From Flavobacteriales bacterium UBA1993 (GTDB taxonomy: Bacteria > Bacteroidota > Bacteroidia > Flavobacteriales_G > Salibacteraceae): a stretch of DNA of 15,918 bases. Position numbers and translations under genes: made by a program. The notes beneath the pieces were generated by a model that had not been told where the DNA came from, did no database searches, and saw only the letters and a list, made by a program, of their open reading frames with translations. Positions 1 through 7,320 of this stretch are shown here, piece by piece (positions within the stretch are counted from its first letter, which is position 1; each line of letters starts with the position of its first letter). Where the stretch lies: positions 138,138-154,055 of the forward strand of contig DDCZ01000055.1 in assembly GCA_002336485.1 (NCBI GenBank), written 5' to 3'.

Positions 1-2130
1 ATTAGTGACGCTCAAATTCACAATGCCATGCGTATTTTGAATGAGGACTACAGCGCCACAAACGATGAGCTTTCGACACTCGTTTCAAGTTTTACTTCAA
101 TTATTGGTGTTGCGGATATCGAATTTCGGCTCGCAAAAAAAGATCCCACCGGCGGTTCAACTACTGGAATCGAACGTACAGTTTCGAATGAGACGTATGT
201 AGGAGATGATGGATCAAAACTGAATCCTTGGCCACGAGATGAGTATCTCAATATTTGGGTCACTGATGTGATTTATATTGGCGGGGCAGCAGCATATGCA
301 TATCGTCCTCCATCGGCAGACGGCAATCCCAATGCAGACGGTATTATCTCCAACCACCGATATGTTGGAAACATTGGGACGGCCAGTGGAACTTCTGGAA
401 AAACATTGACACATGAGATTGGACACTACCTAGGATTGCCGCACACGTGGGGAGAAACAAATGCACCAGGTTGTGATGGCACGAATCCTAACGAACCATG
501 CAATGGAGCCAATAATTGCACCTTGGACGATGGGATCAGCGACACCCCAAATTGTCTTGGGGTGAGTGCTGGAAACTGCGACTTAACCCGAACTACATGC
601 GGTTCTTTGGACAACATTCAAAACTATATGGACTATGCGAGCTGCGAGGCAAACTTCACCGCAGGTCAGGTCAACGTTATGCGGAACGTGTTGAACAATT
701 CACTCGCCGATCGTGAGGATCTTTGGAAGTCGGTCAATTTATCCGCGACGGGAGTAGCGGACTTAACCGAAGCAAACTATTATGTAGAATCGCCTACTGG
801 ATGTATTGGAGATACGGTCTTTTTTTACGACGCTTCCACATACGGAGCCGAGTCATGGAGCTGGGAATTTGTTGGGCCTGTTACTATAACTTCCTCGGAT
901 GAAAATCCCGAGATCGTCTTTGCAATTCCAGGAACCTATTCAGTAAAACTTACCGTTACTCAAGGCTCGACAACGGAAACGATAAACGACGAAAATGCAA
1001 TTGCGATTGCCAACGACTTTGGTCACGGAGTTCCATTCATGGACGATTTCACGGAATCGGATCAATGGGTAACCTACAACAACGAGGAGTCTTCTACTTC
1101 CAATGTTTGGAAGCACACAACAAGTGTGGGCAATGGAGACAACAAGTCATATCAGCTCTCTAACATCGGTGCTCAGCGAAACAGCATGGACGATTTGATT
1201 TATGCGAGCGTGGATTTCCGGCCATTGGATAAAATCTCAATCACCTTTGATGTGGCATATGCGCGAATATCAAATGCGAGTGACGATAAATTGGCTCTCT
1301 TAATTAGCATGGATTGCGGAAATGAATGGCGCACGGTTTGGTCTAAAACTGGAGCTGCGCTCTCTGGAAGCACGCCGCTATCAACAACCCCTTTTGTTCC
1401 TGAAAGTTCAGATTGGGAAAGCTTCTCCGCATCTAACCTACCTTCACAATGGTTTTCGGGGAATACCATCATCAAGTTTCAGTCGACAGCTGGAGGCGGA
1501 AATCACATCTACATTGACAACATTAATATAGACGGCGAGTACAATGCCGTGCCTCAGCTGACCTATCCAAGCAACGGTGCACCATCAATGAACGACAACG
1601 TTGTACTAAATTGGCAAGCTGTTCCAGAATCCACTTCGTACGATTATGAAATAGATGAAACGACCAGTTTCAATTCAACTGCACTTCAATCAGGAACGCT
1701 CAATTACGTTGATGCTTCCTCTACAAACACCGACACGGAATATCAGACAAGCAGTCTTTCTCACAACACCGAACACTTTTGGAGGGTGCGCAGTTTGAAA
1801 AATGGAAGCACCTCTGCCTGGAGTGATGTTTGGAGCTTTACCGTTGCAGCAGATGGTGTTGGAATTCTTGAGTCTCCAGAAAAAGATGTCATTCAAATTT
1901 ATCCTAACCCCGCTTCCAACCGTCTAAGTATTGTGTTTCAAAATGAAACGCACGTGCTCTCCATTGCGGTTTTATCCATTGATGGAAAAACCATTTTAAA
2001 CCAAAATGGCAATGTCAATGTTGTAAGCTCCATTGAATTGGATATTCAATCCATTCCAAATGGATCGTATTTCGTGGCCATTGAGATGGAGCACGAGACA
2101 CGATATGAGAAAGTGATTATTTCAAAGTAA
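1..2130 (+). CDS. Secreted M43-family (pappalysin/cytophagalysin-like) zinc metalloprotease with PKD, FN3-like and T9SS sorting domains; 5' end outside window
   Basis: This is a secreted endopeptidase, probably acting on extracellular protein. The frame is open from base 1 and the residues before the first ATG (base 28) align with the downstream paralogue (ISDAQI against ISKAQI). The true start therefore lies roughly 250 nt to the left, and the signal peptide is not visible. The zinc site HEIGHYLGLPH (412-444) fits HExxHxxGxxH, and the Met-turn NYMDY is at 622-636; a Cys-rich stretch with DGISDTPNC lies between them. A PKD-like domain follows (about 780-1010), then a jelly-roll/MAM-like region (about 1020-1540), an FN3-like domain ending in the W-R-V-R and W-S-F-T strands (about 1550-1845), and a T9SS type A tail with IYPNP (about 1855-2130). 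The window holds 709 codons. Adding the missing part gives a length close to the 789-residue paralogue. Substrate unknown. Confidence 0.93.
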   Translation: MSDAQIHNAMRILNEDYSATNDELSTLVSSFTSIIGVADIEFRLAKKDPTGGSTTGIERTVSNETYVGDDGSKLNPWPRDEYLNIWVTDVIYIGGAAAYAYRPPSADGNPNADGIISNHRYVGNIGTASGTSGKTLTHEIGHYLGLPHTWGETNAPGCDGTNPNEPCNGANNCTLDDGISDTPNCLGVSAGNCDLTRTTCGSLDNIQNYMDYASCEANFTAGQVNVMRNVLNNSLADREDLWKSVNLSATGVADLTEANYYVESPTGCIGDTVFFYDASTYGAESWSWEFVGPVTITSSDENPEIVFAIPGTYSVKLTVTQGSTTETINDENAIAIANDFGHGVPFMDDFTESDQWVTYNNEESSTSNVWKHTTSVGNGDNKSYQLSNIGAQRNSMDDLIYASVDFRPLDKISITFDVAYARISNASDDKLALLISMDCGNEWRTVWSKTGAALSGSTPLSTTPFVPESSDWESFSASNLPSQWFSGNTIIKFQSTAGGGNHIYIDNINIDGEYNAVPQLTYPSNGAPSMNDNVVLNWQAVPESTSYDYEIDETTSFNSTALQSGTLNYVDASSTNTDTEYQTSSLSHNTEHFWRVRSLKNGSTSAWSDVWSFTVAADGVGILESPEKDVIQIYPNPASNRLSIVFQNETHVLSIAVLSIDGKTILNQNGNVNVVSSIELDIQSIPNGSYFVAIEMEHETRYEKVIISK

Positions 2131-2139
2131 AAGAAGAAT

Positions 2140-4509
2140 ATGAAGAGATTGATGATAATGGCCCTAATTGGGTGCATTTCGATAGGAGCTAATGCTCAGA
2201 GCTATGGCTGCGCTACGGATGAAAACTTGCAGCAAATGCTCGACAACAACCCAGGTTCGGCAGCCGCATATGCCGAGAACCAGGAAGCATTTAACCAATT
2301 CGCGGCAAATAACACAGCCTCTCGTGCCGACGCAGAATACATTATTCCTTGCGTGGTGCACGTGTTGTACAGCACATGTGAAGGGAATATTTCCAAGGCT
2401 CAAATTGAAGATGGAATACGTTTGATCAATGATGATTTTGCTCGAACAAATCCTGACACCGGTTCTACCAGAGCTCCATTTTTGCCATTCGCTGCAAACA
2501 CTGGAGTAGAATTTAGATTAGCCAGAATCGATCCCGACGGAGACCCAACAGACGGTATCGTTCGTGTTGAAACTTCGCAGGCTGTAGGCGCCCAAAATAA
2601 TGTGAAGGGAATTAGCCGCTGGTCTAGCAGCAACTACATGAATATTTGGATCGTAGAATCCATCGCGAATTTCACGCAAGGACAAGGAACCATACTAGGT
2701 TACGCACAGTTTCCAGGCTCAGGGTCTTGGACAACATATGGGTTGGTAGTTCGAAACGATGCTTTTGGAACCATTGGTACCTCAAATGCAGATGGACGTA
2801 CCGTTACCCACGAAATTGGTCATTGCCTAAACCTTTATCACACATTCCAAAATGGATGTGGAAGCAGCTGCGCGTTTTCGGGAGACAATGTATGCGACAC
2901 TCCTCCTGCTCAATCAGATCCAACATACAACTGTTCTTTTACAACCAACACGTGTTCGAATGACGCGGCTGGCGGCTCTGCCTACTCCACAAATGTTCCT
3001 GACATGATCGAGAACTACATGAGCTATAACAGCTGCCAAAACCTATTTACAGAAGGACAAAAAACACGCATGGTCTCGGCACTCGAGTTTTATAGCGTGC
3101 TAGGTACACTCGTTAGCGAAGATAATCTTAGGGAAACTGGCGTTCTCGGATTGGTTGAAGCAGATTTCGAAACGGAACATGACATAATTTGCCAATTTGA
3201 ACCTGTCACTTTTTCAAATAAATCATTTTTTACCGGTGAGCCACAATCGTGGACATTTGGCGGAGAAGCTATGCCAGGAGAATCAACAGAATCAAATCCT
3301 GAAGTAACCTTTCCTTATGCTGGACTGCAGAGTGTAACTTATGTAGCAGTTGATGGTGACTCTACAGCAGAAACTACTCGAAGTGTATTCGTGGCTTCAA
3401 ATGAGGGACAATTTGCTCCTTTCACGGACGATATGGAAGACCTTGTTTCATTGCCTGACGATCGATGGCTCGCGCGAAACATCGATCAAGACGAACATGT
3501 TTGGAAAGTGACAAATGAAGCAGCTTTTTCTGGCGAAAAATCGCTCAAGCTGGACAATTTCGCGAAATGCGGAAGCCGAATTGACGAGCTTGTTACGCAG
3601 AGTTTTGACTTCTCCCCCTTTAGTTCTGTAAATGTTTCGTTTAAAGTGGCATTTGCGCGCACCCCGGACGTAAACAACTGCTACCTCAGAATGTATTCGA
3701 GTAAAGATTGCGGCAAGACATGGGTGCTAAACTGGGCTAAATCAACGACTCAACTTCAATCGGTTCCCTCGCCTGTAAGTGGGCCATTTATTCCTGCTGA
3801 TGCTAGCGAGTGGCACAGCTTCACTGTCTCACTTACCAGTGCAGCGTACATGGTTGAAGGCGCTATGCTCAAATTTGAATTTGGAGGTGTTGGAGGCAAC
3901 AACCTATTTCTTGACGACCTTCAGTTCAACGGAACTTTTGATGGCGAGCAATTACTTCGGGCGCCAGAAGATGGCAAACAAGGGATGGCATCAGACGTTC
4001 TTATTGATTGGAAGTCAGCAGGGTTTGTAGAGAACTACGAATATGAGATAGACGCATCATCAAACTTTGATTCACAGAATAAAATCTCAGGAACCACCAC
4101 ATTCATTGATGCAACACCGCACAACGAAGACACGGAATTTCTTGCCGAAGGGCTCGATGTTGCCACCACGTATTACTGGCGCGTACGATACATACAAGGA
4201 GGCACAACAAGCGATTGGAGCGACACGTGGTCATTTACTGTGAGCGAAAGCGGAGTAGGAATTAAGGAAGATAAGGGCAGCGAAATATCTGTGTTCCCAA
4301 ATCCAACGGAAGGAGCACTGACCATGATATCAACTACGGGTATAGATCGTGTTTTTGTTCTTGACTACACTGGACGACAAGTACTTGACATCGCTGGAAA
4401 TGACGCAACTCAACTGGCCATTAATTTGGACGTTCCGGCAGGACTTTATATTGTTCAAATCAAGACGAACAATGGTGGCATCCACAACACCTCAGTCGTT
4501 ATTCGCTAG
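2140..4509 (+). CDS. Secreted M43-family zinc metalloprotease, tandem paralogue, full length
   Basis: This 789-residue protein has the same architecture as the gene 9 nt upstream. A signal peptide covers residues 1-20 (cleavage after ANAQ). The M43 catalytic domain spans about 65-320, with the zinc site HEIGHCLNLYH at 224-234 and the Met-turn NYMSY at 292-296. A PKD-like domain is at about 340-420, a jelly-roll-like region at 425-605, an FN3-like domain at 605-702, and a T9SS type A sorting domain at about 706-789 (VFPNP at 718-722). The family is known for Zn-dependent, often Ca-stabilised endopeptidases such as ulilysin. Export by Sec and then T9SS is inferred from the two terminal signals. 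The 9-nt gap suggests co-transcription with the first copy. The clear sequence divergence points to an old duplication. The stop codon region overlaps the convergent transporter gene by 11 nt. Confidence 0.95.
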   Translation: MKRLMIMALIGCISIGANAQSYGCATDENLQQMLDNNPGSAAAYAENQEAFNQFAANNTASRADAEYIIPCVVHVLYSTCEGNISKAQIEDGIRLINDDFARTNPDTGSTRAPFLPFAANTGVEFRLARIDPDGDPTDGIVRVETSQAVGAQNNVKGISRWSSSNYMNIWIVESIANFTQGQGTILGYAQFPGSGSWTTYGLVVRNDAFGTIGTSNADGRTVTHEIGHCLNLYHTFQNGCGSSCAFSGDNVCDTPPAQSDPTYNCSFTTNTCSNDAAGGSAYSTNVPDMIENYMSYNSCQNLFTEGQKTRMVSALEFYSVLGTLVSEDNLRETGVLGLVEADFETEHDIICQFEPVTFSNKSFFTGEPQSWTFGGEAMPGESTESNPEVTFPYAGLQSVTYVAVDGDSTAETTRSVFVASNEGQFAPFTDDMEDLVSLPDDRWLARNIDQDEHVWKVTNEAAFSGEKSLKLDNFAKCGSRIDELVTQSFDFSPFSSVNVSFKVAFARTPDVNNCYLRMYSSKDCGKTWVLNWAKSTTQLQSVPSPVSGPFIPADASEWHSFTVSLTSAAYMVEGAMLKFEFGGVGGNNLFLDDLQFNGTFDGEQLLRAPEDGKQGMASDVLIDWKSAGFVENYEYEIDASSNFDSQNKISGTTTFIDATPHNEDTEFLAEGLDVATTYYWRVRYIQGGTTSDWSDTWSFTVSESGVGIKEDKGSEISVFPNPTEGALTMISTTGIDRVFVLDYTGRQVLDIAGNDATQLAINLDVPAGLYIVQIKTNNGGIHNTSVVIR

Positions 4510-5407
4510 GGCGTTTTTTGCGAATACTTACAAGATAAACGCCGGTAAATATGAATCCGGCCGCAAGGACCTGAATCCAATGTATGGATTCCATGCCAAG
4601 CCCAACGCTCAGCGCTCCAGCCATAACAGGCTGCAGATAAATGTAGGTACTCACCACGGACGGGCTTACTGTTTTCAGGGCCACTGCATTGAGGAAGTAT
4701 ACAAGAAAGGTCACGCAGATAATTACGAATGCCACACCAAGCATAATATCAATCGGCATGTTGGCCCAATCTACAGCAAGCGCCTGATCGTATCCAAAGG
4801 GAAATACCATGACGCAGCCAAATGTGAATACCCATTTAATGACAGTCATTGCCTCGTATTTCGCCATGAGCGGTTTCACAGAAATGAGGTACAGCCCATA
4901 GCTAAGTGCGTTGATAAAAATCATAAGGTCGCCCAATGAATCGCCTTCTGACCAATCAACAAATCCACTGCCTAAAACCACGGGCAGCACTATGAGCATA
5001 AGTGCACCTATTACACCAAGTCCAACACCAATGGATTTCCACTTAGTGATCGATTCTTTGAGAATAAGCGCCGAAGCCAGCAGTACGAGAATGGGATTGC
5101 TGGTCATGATGACCGACGCATTGATGGGCGTAGTCAGATTCAATCCATTAAAAAAGAAAAGCTGGTTCATGGCTACGCCAAATAGTGCCGATTGAATAAA
5201 CCGAGGATAATCTTCGCGCTGAATCTTCTCTTTTGAGATGAATCGATGCACCAGCCAAAACAGTATAGTGGCGCCAAAAACTCGATAAAAGATGAATCCA
5301 GATGGCCCGATGTAGGTCGGCATGATGTCTTTGGCTACGATGTAATTCACCGCATAAAAGGCGCCAACAACAAATAAGACAATATGGGCTTGGAGCGTTT
5401 TACTCAC
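4499..5407 (-). CDS. EamA/DMT-superfamily inner-membrane transporter
   Basis: This is a predicted ten-helix inner-membrane transporter of the drug/metabolite transporter superfamily. The 302 residues contain two EamA repeats (about 10-140 and 160-295), with the typical helix-breaking PxxxG-like positions and the YLQPVMAG motif near 257-264. The substrate cannot be told from sequence; relatives export amino acids, purines or other metabolites. I chose the GTG at 5407 because the protein then begins VSKTLQAHIVLF, close to the usual short N-terminus, and overlaps the upstream ArsC-like gene by only 8 nt, suggesting translational coupling. An ATG at 5446 would add a basic stretch that is just the other reading of the ArsC C-terminus. 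It is probably co-transcribed with that gene. Its stop lies within the 3' end of the convergent protease gene. Confidence 0.88.
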   Translation of the reverse strand: MSKTLQAHIVLFVVGAFYAVNYIVAKDIMPTYIGPSGFIFYRVFGATILFWLVHRFISKEKIQREDYPRFIQSALFGVAMNQLFFFNGLNLTTPINASVIMTSNPILVLLASALILKESITKWKSIGVGLGVIGALMLIVLPVVLGSGFVDWSEGDSLGDLMIFINALSYGLYLISVKPLMAKYEAMTVIKWVFTFGCVMVFPFGYDQALAVDWANMPIDIMLGVAFVIICVTFLVYFLNAVALKTVSPSVVSTYIYLQPVMAGALSVGLGMESIHWIQVLAAGFIFTGVYLVSIRKKRPSE

Positions 5408-5750
5408 CGATTCGAGCTTTGATCGCCTCCACCGTTTTTTTCGCATTCCCAGCAAATACGGCCTCATCAATAAAGTAGACCGGACGTTTCAGAAACGTGT
5501 ACTCCTCGAGAATCAATCGCCTATAATCGCTTTCATTCAGGCTCATTTCATGTAGCCCTTGAGCCCGAAACTTCAATGCGCGCCGCGAAAACAGCCCTTC
5601 ATACGAACCAATGACGTCTTTTGCTCGATCCAAATCTGAGGCGTCAATGTTTTTGGTTTTAATATCGATAAGCTCGAAACCATGGGTTCCTGTCTCCGAC
5701 ATAATACGCTTACATGTATCACATGTACTGAGGTAATAAATCTTTTTCAC
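5400..5750 (-). CDS. ArsC/Spx-family thioredoxin-fold protein (arsenate reductase-like)
   Basis: This 116-residue protein is the normal size for the ArsC/Spx/YffB family. Starting at GTG (5748-5750) it begins VKKIYYLSTCDTC, which puts a CxxC at Cys10-Cys13, the position of the redox or catalytic cysteine. The conserved FLKRPV segment (about 86-91) supplies the Arg of the family's anion-binding site. Members include glutaredoxin-dependent arsenate reductases, Spx regulators and proteins of unknown role; sequence alone does not decide among them, and no ars genes adjoin. An in-frame ATG exists at 5951, but it would run through the divergent gene starting at 5799 and add 67 residues foreign to the family, so I rejected it. 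A TAnnTTTG box lies at 5775-5782, just upstream of the GTG. The EamA transporter follows with an 8-nt overlap. Confidence 0.88.
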   Translation of the reverse strand: MKKIYYLSTCDTCKRIMSETGTHGFELIDIKTKNIDASDLDRAKDVIGSYEGLFSRRALKFRAQGLHEMSLNESDYRRLILEEYTFLKRPVYFIDEAVFAGNAKKTVEAIKARIGE

Positions 5751-5774
5751 GTTGTTCGCTCTGAAATTAGCTGA

Positions 5775-5782
5775 CAAAAGTA
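5775..5782 (-). promoter_or_regulatory. Candidate -7 box for the ArsC/EamA pair
   Basis: Read on the minus strand, 5782 to 5775 is TACTTTTG, a full match to the Bacteroidota -7 element TAnnTTTG. It sits 24 nt before the GTG start at 5750, giving a short leader. The only TTG upstream (5799-5797) is 14 nt away, too close for a standard -33 element, so the assignment rests on the -7 box alone. Confidence 0.4.
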
Positions 5783-5798
5783 GATTTTCACGGCACCA

Positions 5799-6899
5799 AT
5801 GGCGAAACGTTCCAATCCGATAAGACAGCTGCTCAGTCCGAGTAAAATTTTCATTCCAATAGGAATTGGACTGGCTATTGTTCTTTGGTTCATTTACAAG
5901 GATTATCAAAACCAAAAGGAGGCCTTTGATGCATTTTCGTGGGGTTGGCACACAACTGGCTGGCTGGGTGTGGCACTTGTCATGGTTGCACTACGAGACA
6001 TCGGATATATGATCCGCATTCGGATCTTAACAGATAACCACCTCGGCTGGAAGCAGGCCTTTCAGGTTATTATGCTTTGGGAATTCGCTTCGAGTATCAC
6101 TCCATCCGTGGTTGGTGGGTCAAGCGTGGCCATATTCATTGTAAATCGCGAAAAGATCCCTTTAGGCAGGAGTACCGCAGTGGTAATGATCACCGCGTTT
6201 TTAGACGAGCTTTTCTATGTATTGATGGTTCCAGTACTCATCCTGATCGTAGGCTTGGAGACGCTTTTCCCCATGGAAATGCAACGCACCATACTTGGGT
6301 TTGAATTGGGAGCACGCGAAATTTTCGTTGTGGGCTATCTTTTTATTCTCCTGTTGATTTCCGGTATCTATCTGGCAATTTTCAGGTTCCCCAATGGGGC
6401 AAAAAACATATTGGTGCGTTTGTTTTCAATCTCGTTTCTCAAGCGCTGGAAAGATGGCGCCATTGAAACTGGAAACGATTTGGTTACGACAAGCGCAGAG
6501 CTGCGAACCAAACCTTTTTCATTTTGGGTCAAGGCGTTTACCGCGACATTTCTGAGTTGGACAGCGCGCTTCTGGGTTGTGAACTTCATCATCTTAGCAT
6601 TCACCACCGTACAACTGAACTTGCACGATCACTTTTTGATTTACGCCCGCCAATTGGTGATGTGGGTAATCCTGTTGATTTCCCCGACTCCAGGAGGTGC
6701 AGGCATCGCTGAGGTAGCGTTTGAAGGATTCTTGGCTCAGTTTATCGCACCGGTTGGATTGGCGTTTGGTATTGGCGTGATATGGAGATTTATGACATAC
6801 TATCCATACTTGGTAATGGGCGCCATCGTGCTTCCACGCTGGATACAGCGGACGTACTTAGGCCGTAAGTTGATTAAGTTTAAGAAGCCGGGCTCTTAA
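5799..6899 (+). CDS. YbhN/UPF0104-type integral membrane protein (LPG-synthase transmembrane domain family, PF03706-like)
   Basis: This 366-residue polytopic membrane protein carries the family's signature blocks: R66-D67 after a helix, TPSVVGG at 101-107, the ISPTPGGAGIAEVAF block at about 294-308, and WRFMTYY at 329-335. The fold is that of the flippase-like half of lysylphosphatidylglycerol synthases, but the cytosolic aminoacyl-transfer domain is absent. A stand-alone role in lipid handling or translocation is therefore only an inference from the family. The ATG at 5799 lies 48 nt from the divergent ArsC-like start and gives a short basic N-terminus before the first helix. No terminator follows; the next recognisable gene starts more than 400 nt downstream. 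Confidence 0.87.
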   Translation: MAKRSNPIRQLLSPSKIFIPIGIGLAIVLWFIYKDYQNQKEAFDAFSWGWHTTGWLGVALVMVALRDIGYMIRIRILTDNHLGWKQAFQVIMLWEFASSITPSVVGGSSVAIFIVNREKIPLGRSTAVVMITAFLDELFYVLMVPVLILIVGLETLFPMEMQRTILGFELGAREIFVVGYLFILLLISGIYLAIFRFPNGAKNILVRLFSISFLKRWKDGAIETGNDLVTTSAELRTKPFSFWVKAFTATFLSWTARFWVVNFIILAFTTVQLNLHDHFLIYARQLVMWVILLISPTPGGAGIAEVAFEGFLAQFIAPVGLAFGIGVIWRFMTYYPYLVMGAIVLPRWIQRTYLGRKLIKFKKPGS

Positions 6900-7180
6900 T
6901 CCCTGATAATTCTGATCCGCTCAAATTTCAAATAAGAGGGTTGAGTTCAAGCACTGTAACGGTTACCATCACCGGAAACACGAACACAAGTGGCGTTGAT
7001 GACATCTACCACCTATCCGATCTTAGCATCGAACGCCAGTCTTACTCTTCTACTGAGTCCATCGTTTCCACTGCAGGGTTTTTCAATAGAGGTGACTTTT
7101 TGAGCTTAGACTATGATATCCTCAACGCCAGCGACAGCATTACCGGATCTTGCAGCTTATTTATCGATTTAAGCAACTAA
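6884..7180 (+). pseudogene. Possible gene remnant or small unrecognised gene without an ATG
   Basis: This frame is open from just after a TAA at 6881-6883 to a TAA at 7178-7180, about 98 codons. It contains no ATG; the only usual start is a TTG at 6941, which would give 79 residues. The conceptual product reads like the C-terminal part of a secreted beta-rich protein: Ser/Thr-rich strands (TVTVTITGNTN), the segment DDIYHLSDLSIER, and no hydrophobic N-terminus. Reading upstream of the TTG still gives protein-like sequence (PLKFQIRG), so the fragment may continue a domain whose 5' part was lost. I do not recognise the family. A chance open frame cannot be excluded. Confidence 0.3.
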
Positions 7181-7204
7181 GTAAATAGCGCGAGTCCCTT
7201 TTTT

Positions 7205-7263
7205 TCACGGCTTGCTAGGTGGCATAATGGTTTATAATGATTCTGTTGAAGGGTAAGCCGTGA
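7205..7263 (+). promoter_or_regulatory. Inverted repeat in the leader of the trans-sulfuration gene; candidate cis-regulatory structure
   Basis: A perfect 9-bp inverted repeat, TCACGGCTT (7205-7213) and AAGCCGTGA (7255-7263), encloses 41 nt about 60 nt before the ATG at 7321. A smaller hairpin, TATGC-TTGA-GCATA, follows at 7266-7279. The closed stem with an internal region of about 40 nt resembles the outer helix of a structured leader, but no known riboswitch core (SAM-I, SAM-II) could be matched by eye. The second hairpin overlaps a weak promoter candidate, so the repeat could instead be an operator upstream of transcription start. Confidence 0.35.
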
Positions 7264-7273
7264 TCTATGCTTG
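7246..7273 (+). promoter_or_regulatory. Weak promoter candidate before the trans-sulfuration gene
   Basis: TTG at 7246-7248, a 17-nt spacer and TATGCTTG at 7266-7273 fit the Bacteroidota pattern TTG-N17-23-TAnnTTTG with one mismatch. Transcription would then start near 7280, leaving a leader of about 40 nt. A sigma-70-like TTGCTA (7212-7217) and TATAAT (7233-7238), 15 nt apart, also occur, but that pattern is not the usual one in this phylum. Confidence 0.3.
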
Positions 7274-7320
7274 AGCATAATTCGTTCGGAAGTGCTGAGG
7301 CCACAGCTTATTTTCACGGC

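Noticed and set aside
2646..2963. 105-codon plus-strand frame inside the second protease gene
   Set aside because: It is the +1 shadow of the catalytic domain, with an unusual Arg/Trp/His-rich composition.
4349..4939. 196-codon plus-strand frame across the protease/transporter junction
   Set aside because: It is out of frame with the protease and antisense to the EamA gene; its composition is not protein-like and no domain is visible.
5751..5951. N-terminal extension of the ArsC-like gene to an ATG at 5951
   Set aside because: It would overlap the divergent YbhN-like gene by about 150 nt and add 67 residues before the family's normal start at KKIYYLSTC.
7212..7238. Sigma-70-like TTGCTA and TATAAT before the trans-sulfuration gene
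   Set aside because: The spacing is short (15 nt) and Bacteroidota promoters use TTG/TAnnTTTG; recorded only as an alternative.
7267..7320. Upstream ATG (7267) of the trans-sulfuration gene
   Set aside because: It adds 18 residues unrelated to the family and lies in the leader hairpin region; ATG 7321 gives the normal length.
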